Virus record (IMG/VR): IMGVR_UViG_3300009034_000014
Span: 19,438 to 83,437 of that record
DNA from: a virus
Strand: one strand, 5' to 3'
Length of the DNA: 64,000 bases
A model generated the notes under the pieces. The model was given only the letters and a program-made list of their open reading frames with translations, had not been told where the DNA came from and ran no database searches. Every line of letters starts with the position of its first letter. Within the stretch, counting starts at the first letter, position 1. Positions 1 to 7,792 of the stretch are shown piece by piece. The position numbers and the translations under genes are program-made.

Positions 1-179
1 CACTCCCAGCAGTTTTTCGTCTCTGCTGAACGCCGGCGGGGAGCGCGGGTGGTCGTACTCGATCCGGCGCAGTCTACGTGCCGAGCACCGCCGCTCTTGC
101 TCCACTCGATCCGGTCACCGACGCTGATCGCGCCGCCGCACACTCGGCAGGTCCCTCGATATTTCGCCGTGATCGTCAT
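1..179 (-). CDS. Small zinc-binding protein, cut by left window edge
   Basis: The start ATG at 179-177 overlaps the stop of the upstream gene (ATGA), and the frame stays open to base 1, so the C-terminus is missing. The visible 59 residues hold CRVCGG, about 20 residues, then GARHVDC, a C-x2-C...H-x2-C pattern of the kind seen in small treble-clef or zinc-ribbon domains. No enzymatic motif is visible and I do not assign a function. The coupling to the gene at 176-415 says the two are translated together. The open frame would continue in phase into the right-edge partial gene if the molecule were circular (see findings). Confidence 0.6.
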   Translation of the reverse strand, partial: MTITAKYRGTCRVCGGAISVGDRIEWSKSGGARHVDCAGSSTTTRAPRRRSAETKNCWE

Positions 180-415
180 GACTCCTCCTCGTCGTCGTCC
201 AGCCCGTCCTCGCGGTACAGATCCAGCTCGCACCGCGGAGCGCAGTCACCGCAGAGCCATCCCGCCGTACTCCCGTCTTCTCTAAGGATCCGGCGAAAAG
301 CCTCGCGGCGGCCTTCGGCCCGGCCGCACGACATGCAGACGACGACGGGGTGAGATGACACGTGAGTGTCCCCGCCGCCGCCTGCAATTTGAGTTTTTTT
401 GCTTGTCCGTGTCAT
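176..415 (-). CDS. Small zinc-binding hypothetical protein
   Basis: A 79-residue protein. A basic N-terminus leads into CMSCG, and after about 22 residues WLCGDC, so two C-x2-C pairs that could bind one zinc ion. The C-terminus is very acidic (DGLDDDEEES). The ATG at 415 has no strong ribosome site. It is the first gene after a 450-base non-coding stretch and so may head an operon running left off the window. Function unknown; small zinc proteins like this are common in phage early regions and often act as regulators or host-modifying factors, but nothing here proves it. Confidence 0.55.
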   Translation of the reverse strand: MTRTSKKTQIAGGGGDTHVSSHPVVVCMSCGRAEGRREAFRRILREDGSTAGWLCGDCAPRCELDLYREDGLDDDEEES

Positions 416-862
416 CTCGGTTTATTATTACTGCAAATAACGTGCCGTAGCAAATCTGTGTAGAATCAATGACTTATGCGGCGCTCACTGTCCCCATTTA
501 GACACACACCTATGCAAGCTTTTCACTTATGTAATGATTTCACTGAACTTAGCTGCTATGCAGTATTTTACCATATACGAAATTATTACATAGTTTTTCG
601 AAGCGTTTACAGGCCGCGTGAGCCTCTGTTTCGGATCGAGGCATAGTCTACTATTCATCGACCGAAACGCGCGCGCTGTGGGCGCCGCTATCGATTCAGT
701 ATGTACCTGATATCTGTAGCGTTTTTCGGCCTATCGCGAACAGAGGCATTCTGGTGCTTCTCTCTGGTGATCCGGCGAAATGAGGTGATTTGTAAACCAC
801 TAATATTACGTAGGTATTTCTGATGCGTAGGATTATGATTTGGAGGGGGATGGGGAGGGCTA
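416..862. other. Non-coding region, AT-richer than flanks
   Basis: About 450 bases with no convincing gene on either strand, AT-richer than its surroundings. It separates the end of the lysis cassette (stop at 863) from the start of the zinc-protein operon at 415, so it is where a leftward promoter and an upstream terminator would be expected. A weak minus-strand sigma70-like arrangement (TTGCTA, 17 bases, TAATAA) ends just before 415, but its -10 is poor and I do not call it. No tRNA or strong hairpin is evident. Confidence 0.5.
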
Positions 863-1243
863 TCAGGTCAAGGAGTCCAGCCTCGCCTGGTAGGCGTCGA
901 TCACGGCCTGGAGCATGAGCACGTTCCGGATGACCAAGGCCTGGCCTTGCTTGAAGCGCATAAATTCCTCGGTTGCTTCCAGTTGACTGCGGATCTTCCA
1001 CTCGGAAATTTTCCGATCCCGATCTAGCAGCGCGCTGGAATACACAGCTCGCCACTGTCGATACTCGGCATCGATCAGGATCTCCTGCTCGCGTGCTCCC
1101 GCGAGCGCGAGGCCGAAGGAGAGTATCTCGCCAGCCAACGCTTCCGGATTTTTCTCCCGCGCGATCTCCAGCGGGAACGGAATCCGGATATCCTTTTCTC
1201 CGATTCGGATAACGATTTCGGAGCTACTCTTGTCAGCCTTCAT
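863..1243 (-). CDS. Hypothetical protein, lysis-cassette end
   Basis: A 126-residue protein: a short beta-like start (SSEIVIRIGEKDIRIPFP), then long amphipathic helices and a C-terminal helix with many Leu, Val and Ala residues. There is no signal peptide or membrane span. The start overlaps the end of the previous gene by 11 bases (stop at 1233), so it belongs to the same transcription unit as the lysis genes. I do not recognise the family. It is the last gene before the 416-862 gap. Confidence 0.6.
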   Translation of the reverse strand: MKADKSSSEIVIRIGEKDIRIPFPLEIAREKNPEALAGEILSFGLALAGAREQEILIDAEYRQWRAVYSSALLDRDRKISEWKIRSQLEATEEFMRFKQGQALVIRNVLMLQAVIDAYQARLDSLT

Positions 1244-1496
1244 CCTCGCATACCTTTCTCTTATCGCGGTTATTGCGTGAGCAGATCTTGTTTTTCAAAG
1301 TTTTTAATTTCTGGATCTGCGCGTCGATGTCGTCGAGGCACATCTTGCTCTTGCTGTCATGGCGATGACACTGCTTCGCGCGCTCGCCCCGCACTTTCAT
1401 GCCGTGATTCTCGTAACGATCCGGGAAGTCTTCGGCGTCGCCGTCACCGTCGTCGCTATTGGAACGCTTACGCAGGAAACTCCAGGGCCACCACAT
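1233..1496 (-). CDS. Small charged hypothetical protein
   Basis: I chose the ATG at 1496 (protein begins MWWPWSFLRKR) because GGGGAG sits seven bases upstream, whereas an in-frame ATG at 1523 lies inside the preceding gene without a ribosome site. The 87-residue product has a Trp-rich N-terminus, an acidic stretch and a Cys/Lys-rich C-terminal helical part with four Cys. The Trp-rich, positively charged start could sit at a membrane interface. Its place among membrane-lysis genes makes an accessory lysis role possible, but this is only context. Confidence 0.5.
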   Translation of the reverse strand: MWWPWSFLRKRSNSDDGDGDAEDFPDRYENHGMKVRGERAKQCHRHDSKSKMCLDDIDAQIQKLKTLKNKICSRNNRDKRKVCEDEG

Positions 1497-1500
1497 TGGA

Positions 1501-1716
1501 TCACTCCCCTTCTCCGACGGCATCGGTCAGCGCCGCTATCGTCTCGTTCAGCTCGGTGGATAGCGAAGTGTACTTCGCCAGATACTTTTCTGTCTTTGCC
1601 TCTAGACGATCATATAGCCGGGTTACCTGCCGATCTTTTCGGATAGCGAACCAGATCGCGATTACGGCTATTCCCGCGAGCCCCGTCTGTCTGAGGATTT
1701 CAAGCAGAGTGTTCAT
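1501..1716 (-). CDS. Small single-span membrane protein, holin/lysis accessory candidate
   Basis: A 71-residue protein with one N-terminal hydrophobic helix (LAGIAVIAIWFAI, about residues 12-24) followed by a basic patch (RKDRQ) and an amphipathic coiled-coil-like helix. This layout resembles small phage lysis membrane proteins (inner-membrane holin-like or antiholin-like, or spanin-like). The start overlaps the stop of the upstream gene as ATGA. Its position in the cassette with the endolysin supports a lysis role; the exact role cannot be fixed from sequence. Confidence 0.55.
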   Translation of the reverse strand: MNTLLEILRQTGLAGIAVIAIWFAIRKDRQVTRLYDRLEAKTEKYLAKYTSLSTELNETIAALTDAVGEGE

Positions 1717-2099
1717 CTCAGCGCCTTGGTGAGCTCGGCGCCAGCGAAGAACACGGCGACCGTGACGCCAACACCAACGATGAAACCGAGAAGACGATTG
1801 AACTCAGACGTTGCATACCATTTCTCCGGTCGGGTTGCCGCCTCCAACTTCGTAGTATAAACCTTCTCCACTTCGAGAACAAGGTTCTCCTGAATGCGAA
1901 GTCGCGCCTCCAACTCTTCGATCTGTAGCTCTAGATCCAGATACTCGGTGAAGCGGCTCTCTGGCACGAGTATGCCAGAAAATGGCGCGGGCTGTTTCTT
2001 CAGTATCGGAGCGTTGTCCTGTGGTGGTGTGGCGAGGTCCTGCGCGAAGATCGGGGCGGAGAGCAGCAACGCGATCAGGATCATGGCGATCAACTTCAT
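1713..2099 (-). CDS. Exported coiled-coil membrane protein, lysis-associated
   Basis: A 128-residue protein with a Sec signal peptide (KLIAMILIALLLSAPIFA then QD), a linker, the segment APFSGILVPESRFTEYL, a coiled coil rich in Leu and Glu (about residues 53-85), and a C-terminal membrane span (GFIVGVGVTVAVFFAGA). The APF-SGIL motif followed by a coiled coil is common in phage proteins beside endolysins that bridge or sense the envelope. Both ends overlap neighbours as ATGA, so it is tightly coupled in the lysis operon. A spanin-type or holin-partner role is my inference. Confidence 0.6.
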   Translation of the reverse strand: MKLIAMILIALLLSAPIFAQDLATPPQDNAPILKKQPAPFSGILVPESRFTEYLDLELQIEELEARLRIQENLVLEVEKVYTTKLEAATRPEKWYATSEFNRLLGFIVGVGVTVAVFFAGAELTKALR

Positions 2100-2395
2100 C
2101 GCGCCCTCCGTCTGTTCGAGAACATGGACAAGGCATGAAGACGTGTTGCCTCATCGGGGATTGCTTTGATCCCATCCAACTCCTTTCGACGTTGCCGCAT
2201 TTCTCGGCTGAGCTTTTGGTACTTGGTCTCCGCCGCATCCTTGAGTCTGGCCGCTTCCCTCTTCGCTTGGACGAAGAGATCGCGCTTGCTCTTCCTCGGG
2301 AGAATCCTGGTTAGCAGGTAGAGCCCCGCAGCCAGGATCAAGAGGATCCACAAACCCCAGCGTCGTACCCAGTCGCAGAAGGAGTTGGCTGCCAT
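2096..2395 (-). CDS. i-spanin-like membrane protein
   Basis: Start ATG at 2395 overlaps the stop of the upstream gene (TGATG); a longer frame to 2593 would run inside that gene and is unlikely. The 99-residue product has one N-terminal span (WGLWILLILAAGLYLLTRIL, residues 13-32) followed by a long charged helix (KRDLFVQAKREAARLKDAAE and on), the topology of inner-membrane spanin subunits: cytoplasmic N-tail, one span, periplasmic coiled coil. It ends inside the next gene's start. No sequence-level match to Rz is claimed. Confidence 0.55.
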   Translation of the reverse strand: MAANSFCDWVRRWGLWILLILAAGLYLLTRILPRKSKRDLFVQAKREAARLKDAAETKYQKLSREMRQRRKELDGIKAIPDEATRLHALSMFSNRRRAR

Positions 2396-2988
2396 CAAAC
2401 CATCCCAGGCTTCTTCTTGTCCGCGTTTCCGGCCGTGAGAAGATTGTGCAGCCCGACCGACGCCAGCGCGGTGACCGCAGCGAAGACGCCGGCGATCACA
2501 GCCTTCCACCATTCGGTTCCTGCGGCGAGCGCGGTGAGGCAAGCCAGGATCCCGCCGAGTCCAGCCGCGACCCAGGGCTTGTACTTCTTCCACCCCTTCT
2601 TCTCAAGCCACGCGTTCAGGGGCTTGAACCGGAGCACGAGCATCAGCAGACCGATCAGGGAAATGAATCCAGCGAGCAGACCAACACCGCGGAAATCGGT
2701 CACGACCTTCTCCAGCGACTTGAACAGCTCGTCAAGTGTGACTTCTCCCTCTTCTGCCGAACTGCCCTCTCCGCTCGATTCCGAGCCCTCTGAGGCGTTC
2801 CCTTCTCCGGACGGTTCAGCCATCGCAGACGTAGCCTCCGGTTCATCCTGCGTGGCTAGAGCGAGCATGGCATGTGTTTCTGTGCCTGTGGCGTGCGCAA
2901 GATCTGTCGACTCCGCTAAAGCCAGACCGCCGAGAGCGAGAAGTGTGCATAATCCCAGGATCAGCGCTACGGTTTTTGATTGTCTCAT
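2395..2988 (-). CDS. Holin-like multi-span membrane protein with signal-like N-terminus
   Basis: A 197-residue protein. The N-terminus (KTVALILGLCTLLALGGLALA) looks like a signal peptide or first span. An acidic low-complexity linker rich in Ser, Glu and Gly follows (about residues 50-85). Two or three hydrophobic helices come next (VGLLAGFISLIGLLMLVL; WVAAGLGGILACLTALAAG; VIAGVFAAVTALASVGL) and a basic tail (DKKKPG). This is compatible with a holin. It directly follows the endolysin gene, with GGAGA upstream of the ATG. Alternative: a structural membrane anchor. Confidence 0.6.
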   Translation of the reverse strand: MRQSKTVALILGLCTLLALGGLALAESTDLAHATGTETHAMLALATQDEPEATSAMAEPSGEGNASEGSESSGEGSSAEEGEVTLDELFKSLEKVVTDFRGVGLLAGFISLIGLLMLVLRFKPLNAWLEKKGWKKYKPWVAAGLGGILACLTALAAGTEWWKAVIAGVFAAVTALASVGLHNLLTAGNADKKKPGMV

Positions 2989-3015
2989 GATATGTCTCCT
3001 TTTTTTTAAAAGAGG

Positions 3016-3711
3016 TTAAATTCCAGTCGCTAGCTGAAAATGCATGGGATCCAGAATCCGCCAGCGGCCCCCCCACTTCCAGCCGTGGCGCTCGAAGACA
3101 TCCACGATGCCGGGGTGGAGGTTGCCGCGTGTGCCCGGCTGGTTCGTCGCTTGGTTGATGTCCACAGCCACTCCATACGAGTGCAGGGACAGTCCCCATC
3201 GCGGGTCATGGAACTTATGGCGCGGGCACCAGGACCCGAACTGGAGGATATCGCGGTCGAGGCCCCGCTTCTCGATCTCCACCAGCACCGAGGTCAGGAC
3301 AGGCTCTAGTTTCTGGTGCAGGAGCTGCCGGCCAACGACCGGGAAGTTGAACTCAGATATGTAGTCCGCGAAGTTGTTCACGATGCGCACGTACCCGCCT
3401 TCGGTATCTTCGAACTCGATGTGGCCGAACTGCTTCTCCACCTCGGCCAGACCGTGAGGAACAGGTAGCAGTATGTTCTCGTCACGATTCGCCCACGCAG
3501 CTACAGCCTCGGTCACAGCACACTCCGTCTTCTCGTCAACGATCCCATCGCAAAAGTAACGCTCCTGGAACGCGAACACAGCATCACGCGTGCGCCACCC
3601 GAACTCGCCGTCCACCAGGTGAGGATAGAACCCTAGAGCCTTGAGGTTCTCCTGCAGCCTGCGGACGGGCTCGCCGCGACTGCCGATCGTCGCTGGCTTG
3701 ATCAGGCTCAC
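3016..3711 (-). CDS. Endolysin: peptidoglycan-binding domain plus M15 peptidase
   Basis: The 231-residue protein starts with a PG_binding_1 domain (about residues 10-70; GEPVRRLQENLKALGFYP, then DGEFGWRTRDAVFAFQ). Its C-terminal half is a D-Ala-D-Ala carboxypeptidase/L-Ala-D-Glu peptidase of the M15 (VanY) family: SLHSYGVAVDIN supplies the metal-binding H-x6-D, and HGWKWGGRW followed by DPMHFQL supplies the final His. It should cut peptide stems of the cell wall at lysis. No signal peptide is present, so release probably depends on the holin-like protein encoded next. It overlaps the upstream gene's stop (ATGA-type at 3708-3711). Confidence 0.9.
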   Translation of the reverse strand: MSLIKPATIGSRGEPVRRLQENLKALGFYPHLVDGEFGWRTRDAVFAFQERYFCDGIVDEKTECAVTEAVAAWANRDENILLPVPHGLAEVEKQFGHIEFEDTEGGYVRIVNNFADYISEFNFPVVGRQLLHQKLEPVLTSVLVEIEKRGLDRDILQFGSWCPRHKFHDPRWGLSLHSYGVAVDINQATNQPGTRGNLHPGIVDVFERHGWKWGGRWRILDPMHFQLATGI

Positions 3712-4124
3712 TCTTTCACCTCGCCTTTTTCTTCCGGCTCCGTGGTGTCCAGGAGATTACCATCGTTGTCCACAGCCTCGATCTTGTCCGCTTTGAACGA
3801 CTCTTTCAGCTCGTTCAGATTCATACCCACAGATTCGTCGCCTGGCACCACCTTCAGCTCCGGAGTCGTCGCGCGTGCTTCCTCAGCCGAGATCAGGATC
3901 TGTGCGAACGCGTCGCGCTGGCCACTCATGCGCAATAGCTGCGCCTTCAGCGCTTCAAGCTGCTGGGCCGATGTCTGTACCTTCTGCTGAGTCTGCGTGA
4001 CTTGCTGGTTTACCTCGTTGAATTTCTTCAACGCCATGGTCTCCAGCTCGGTCGGTAGCGCGCGCTTGCCAGCCAGCACTCCTTGCAGGTACTCGTTGAT
4101 TTCCTTCTCGTTCATTTTCCTCAT
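3708..4124 (-). CDS. Coiled-coil protein, tail-fibre chaperone/assembly candidate
   Basis: I chose ATG 4124 (MRKMNEKEINEYL), preceded by AGGAGG about ten bases upstream; an upstream in-frame ATG at 4238 would overlap the fibre gene. The 138-residue product begins with a helix, then a long coiled coil (QQVTQTQQKVQTSAQQLEAL, about residues 38-75), then an acidic tail. It lies between the fibre gene and the endolysin. Small coiled-coil proteins after fibre genes are often assembly chaperones; this is inferred from place and shape only. Confidence 0.55.
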   Translation of the reverse strand: MRKMNEKEINEYLQGVLAGKRALPTELETMALKKFNEVNQQVTQTQQKVQTSAQQLEALKAQLLRMSGQRDAFAQILISAEEARATTPELKVVPGDESVGMNLNELKESFKADKIEAVDNDGNLLDTTEPEEKGEVKE

Positions 4125-4185
4125 GGGCTTCGTGCCTCCTTTCTCTTGGACTAGATAGTAACAATCCTGGATCATGAAAGCAAGA

Positions 4186-6591
4186 TCAAGGCGCGTTCGT
4201 AGTCCAGAAAGGCATCCATCTCGTGTCCGTAGCGACAAAGATCTTCAGCCAGCCTATAGAATCCGCGTTGTTCGCCGTATCCATTTTCACAGTCCCGGTC
4301 CCTGATGACACTGCAGATGTTGTTACGCCGGTGAAGGTGACTGATGAACTTGAACCGCTACCGGGATCGGCAGATACTCGGGCTTGCGAAGCAATCATGT
4401 TCCCGGATAGATTCGCATTACCCCACCGATTGCCAGTGGTTCCGAGATCCCCACCGCCGTCACTGCCACAGTGCAGATTCCCATATACCAGGAGCGAGGC
4501 AAACGCAGTGCCAGAACCGCGGATGAATTTCAGAACGTCGGCGCCAGCTCCCGCAGCATCCGTCAGCGTTACTAACTTGAGATCCCCACCGCCATCGTCC
4601 GTGGTCGTCAACCTCCAGCGGCCCTCGTTTGTGCCTATCCCAGTTTCGAAAGTGATCATATCCAAGAAGAAGGTATTACCTGAAGATCCTTCTATTATTA
4701 GCGGTAGCGCTGAGATCGTCAGTAGCGGGACAAAAAACTGCACATCGTGCACCGTATAGACATCTCCTGTATCGCGATGAATGTGTATCGCTGGATTAGA
4801 ATCACTTTTGTCGTTGTTATATGCGGAGATGATTAGATCCCCAATTGACGCAGCAATGCCCCAGTTTTCTCTTGCATCCGACTGATCTAATTCCTCTAGG
4901 TAGACTCTTGGGACGCCAGAAGTTATGCGTGCGCGAATCTCCTGCCCGATTATCTCTCCCCACGGTCGATCGCTGGCTCCCAATGAATAGTTGCCTCCAC
5001 CAGCTACGCGTTCTACGATGGACTGCGCGAACAGCGAGTCGTTGAGGTAAGTCGGTTCGTAAATATCGATCTGCGTTACTGCTGTTGCCGTTCCGCGCGT
5101 AACTTTCATGAATACTGAACCAGTGGCACCGATGTCTGTGAGTGTCGTGAATTCCAGATCATCACCGGTATCCACGCGAATTGCCCAGAGCTTCTCATTG
5201 GATGCCGCGCCCGTATCGTAGATTTGAATCGTCGGCGCCGCGCTTCGTACGGATAACTTCTCGCCGTAAATCGCCTGGAAGAGATCTGTCGTTGATCCAA
5301 TATCCACTGAACCGATGGGCAGCAGATTTCCAGTCATACCCATGCTGCCCGTTACCTTCAGCGCATTGGTTCCATCATAAGCACCACCTATTCCGATCCG
5401 GCCCGTATCGCCGTCTATAGCGAAGGCCGTAGCGACTCCACCATCGGTGCTGTGCGTCCACTCGCCTTGAATAGCGTGCGTATCCGTGTCCGCATCGCCC
5501 GCCGTGAGGTTATCTGTGATGGTCTCGGACGAATTAACCTGTACCACGTCCTCCTGCGTGGTCGTGCCTTTTACCGTCAAGTCACCTTCCATGGTGACAT
5601 CCCCGGCTTCGTTGACCTTGAACATAACGCCGGTCCCGAGCTTCGTGACTCGGATCTGATCAACTCCGGACTCACCGGCAAGTGCTTGCACGTCAATTTT
5701 GAGCCTGTCTGGAGGAACGCTTTCATACCTTGTGATCTGTGTTAGATCGGAAAGCGGGATGGCCATGAGATTTTGTTCCGTGGTGTCGAATGTAGACGGT
5801 GGGTTGCCAGCCCCAGCCCCGGTCACATTCCCGACGTAACACCATGCGGGTAAAGTCCTCAGATCCGTGCCACGGCTTACGCGCGGGCCGATCAGAACCA
5901 CTACGTAGTCCCCCGTGGTTGTCGATGGTGAGTCCTGTCCGAAATCACCAGCGCCGCCCGTGGCCCACGTAGTGGTAGTAATCTTGTTATCCGTAGCGTC
6001 CCAGACCACGGTGCAGATCTCCAGGGCCTTGGCGTAGACTACCGCGGATTTCTCCAGCACTTTCTTGTACACCGCGACTTTCCGCCCCGCATTGGATATG
6101 TTTGGCGTACCATCCTCCGTAACGCGGTTGACCTTGAACGTCATCGTCCCGTTTAAGTTGTCTACAACACCGTCTGGCGTGCCCTCCCAGCCAACAACCT
6201 CCTCCATTCGATCCCAGTGCGGCACTCCGTCCGCTGGTGAGACAGCGAGGCTCTCGGGTAGTATCTCTGCCTTCATACCAACGTGGTAAGTCACAGTGAC
6301 TTGGTTCTCAAACTTGATATCCACGAAATCAGCGGAACGCGCATCGAGATCCAGGAAGTTGCCTGCACCATCGATCCCCACGATCCCCTTGCCCGAAAAT
6401 CCGGAGATATCGAATTCATCCGCCCCGCTCGCTATGAGAGTAAGCGCGTCGAAGACACCAGAGCTGGCGAAGACGGAAGCCACGATGTCTTTATCGTGGT
6501 TGCGCAGGAAGTCCAGGAACTCGGTTTTGAACCGGTCAACGCCAAGAATTCGATTGACCGAGAGGTTCACGTACTTGTCAGCGGTAGCCAT
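4186..6591 (-). CDS. Tail fibre / receptor-binding protein
   Basis: Start ATG at 6591 has GAGGAG eight bases upstream; an upstream GTG at 6600 is less likely. The 801-residue protein has an N-terminal region of baseplate-attachment type, then long stretches of repetitive beta-rich sequence typical of fibres: GDLTVKGTTTQEDVVQVNSS, GDTGRIGIGGAYDGTNALKV, and several copies of a motif with a polar turn such as DLGTTGNRWGNANL and YSLGASDRPWGEI. The last repeats resemble the exposed-loop segments of fibre shafts. No chaperone or autocleavage domain is seen. It follows tail protein I, the usual order, and would bind the host surface. Confidence 0.8.
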   Translation of the reverse strand: MATADKYVNLSVNRILGVDRFKTEFLDFLRNHDKDIVASVFASSGVFDALTLIASGADEFDISGFSGKGIVGIDGAGNFLDLDARSADFVDIKFENQVTVTYHVGMKAEILPESLAVSPADGVPHWDRMEEVVGWEGTPDGVVDNLNGTMTFKVNRVTEDGTPNISNAGRKVAVYKKVLEKSAVVYAKALEICTVVWDATDNKITTTTWATGGAGDFGQDSPSTTTGDYVVVLIGPRVSRGTDLRTLPAWCYVGNVTGAGAGNPPSTFDTTEQNLMAIPLSDLTQITRYESVPPDRLKIDVQALAGESGVDQIRVTKLGTGVMFKVNEAGDVTMEGDLTVKGTTTQEDVVQVNSSETITDNLTAGDADTDTHAIQGEWTHSTDGGVATAFAIDGDTGRIGIGGAYDGTNALKVTGSMGMTGNLLPIGSVDIGSTTDLFQAIYGEKLSVRSAAPTIQIYDTGAASNEKLWAIRVDTGDDLEFTTLTDIGATGSVFMKVTRGTATAVTQIDIYEPTYLNDSLFAQSIVERVAGGGNYSLGASDRPWGEIIGQEIRARITSGVPRVYLEELDQSDARENWGIAASIGDLIISAYNNDKSDSNPAIHIHRDTGDVYTVHDVQFFVPLLTISALPLIIEGSSGNTFFLDMITFETGIGTNEGRWRLTTTDDGGGDLKLVTLTDAAGAGADVLKFIRGSGTAFASLLVYGNLHCGSDGGGDLGTTGNRWGNANLSGNMIASQARVSADPGSGSSSSVTFTGVTTSAVSSGTGTVKMDTANNADSIGWLKIFVATDTRWMPFWTTNAP

Positions 6592-6609
6592 TATTCTCAC
6601 TCCTCAAAG

Positions 6610-7788
6610 CTAGTAGTTGATTTCCACCGTCTCGGTCTCCACCGGAAGACCAAGGACCTCGATCTCATCGAACTCTGCCTTTACAGTCCCGCCGTAGGGA
6701 CCCACTGAGCCCTTTGTCCACGTTGCGTCCGTCGTGTTGATCAATTCCATTCCGTTCCAATAGACCACGATCCTGTTCGTTGCGCCCCCGGGTGAGCCCT
6801 CGGGCGAGATCTGAATACGCAGGCCATACCAAACATTTTCTTGCAGTGCGTAGGGCATGCCGCTGAAGTCGTAGGTAACGAGCGTCGCTGGCGTTCCGCC
6901 AGTCAGCTTATAGAGACGTAGCCGATTCTGTGCAACATTCAGCGCGGCATAGTACCCATCTTTCAGCGTTGCGTCTAAGTAGAACAGAAGCCCGAAGTCT
7001 CCAGCGGTGCCAATACAGCGTGTCCGAGTGAACGCGACGTAACTGTCCCAGTCAGCACTACCAGCGACATTCGCTGCCAGATACTGCTCTTGCGTTGCGT
7101 TCTGCAGCTTCAGTGCGCCGTCTGCGACGATGGGCGAATCGCCTACCACGGAATCCCACTGGCTCCAATCGCCTAGGATGTTGAATAAATCCAGGAGTGC
7201 AAGATACACGATCCTGTAGCGCTCCCCGCACGGACGCATGAGGTTCAGGATGTCTTTAACCATCGTTCGGTCGGCAGTGCCTGTGTCCACGATGCGCACA
7301 TTAGACCAGTACTCCCGACCCTCGGTCGGACCCGGGAAGTACACCATCCACGGATCGCGGCCCTGATGTTCTTCCGAAAGTATCGTCTCGTTCGTCACCC
7401 ACCGGAAGTCAAACCAGTTCCAGATCCGGCTACGACCCGGCACAAGCAGGCTCACCACGCGGATGATCGAGTCCTCGGTACTCCGCGCTTTCCAGATGGG
7501 AATCGATGCGGCGATCAGTCTTCGCAGAGTCTCCGCGTCCATTTCGGCAGTTATCCCGTCCAGATCTGGCGTCCAGCCGACAATCAGCTTCAGGTACTTG
7601 AGGTAATCGTCCGGGCAGTCGGTCACGGACCACAGATTCTTTATCGACTCAATCTTGTCGATGATCGTCTGCCAGACTGCCTGCCCGCCTTGCAGGAGAC
7701 GGCGGACGAACTCGTTGCCCTTCTGCACGTCCTGATCCCTGATCGGTTTGATCAGGAAATCATACATATCGAGATCCAAGGTCGGCAT
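6610..7788 (-). CDS. Tail protein I-like baseplate protein with lectin-like C-terminal domain
   Basis: Residues 1-200 match the P2 tail protein I style of baseplate wedge protein: a helical start (DFLIKPIRDQD), then GWTPDLDGITAEMDAETLRR and IWKARSTEDSIIRVVSLL. The C-terminal half (about 205-392) is a beta-sandwich-like region of the LamG/concanavalin type: SADWDSYVAFTRTRCIG, YYAALNVAQNRLRLYKL, and ENVWYGLRIQIS followed by YWNGMELI. The fusion would put a carbohydrate-binding module on the baseplate next to the fibre. It sits between baseplate J and the fibre gene, as in P2-like and other contractile phages. Confidence 0.8.
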   Translation of the reverse strand: MPTLDLDMYDFLIKPIRDQDVQKGNEFVRRLLQGGQAVWQTIIDKIESIKNLWSVTDCPDDYLKYLKLIVGWTPDLDGITAEMDAETLRRLIAASIPIWKARSTEDSIIRVVSLLVPGRSRIWNWFDFRWVTNETILSEEHQGRDPWMVYFPGPTEGREYWSNVRIVDTGTADRTMVKDILNLMRPCGERYRIVYLALLDLFNILGDWSQWDSVVGDSPIVADGALKLQNATQEQYLAANVAGSADWDSYVAFTRTRCIGTAGDFGLLFYLDATLKDGYYAALNVAQNRLRLYKLTGGTPATLVTYDFSGMPYALQENVWYGLRIQISPEGSPGGATNRIVVYWNGMELINTTDATWTKGSVGPYGGTVKAEFDEIEVLGLPVETETVEINY

Positions 7789-7792
7789 CTTA

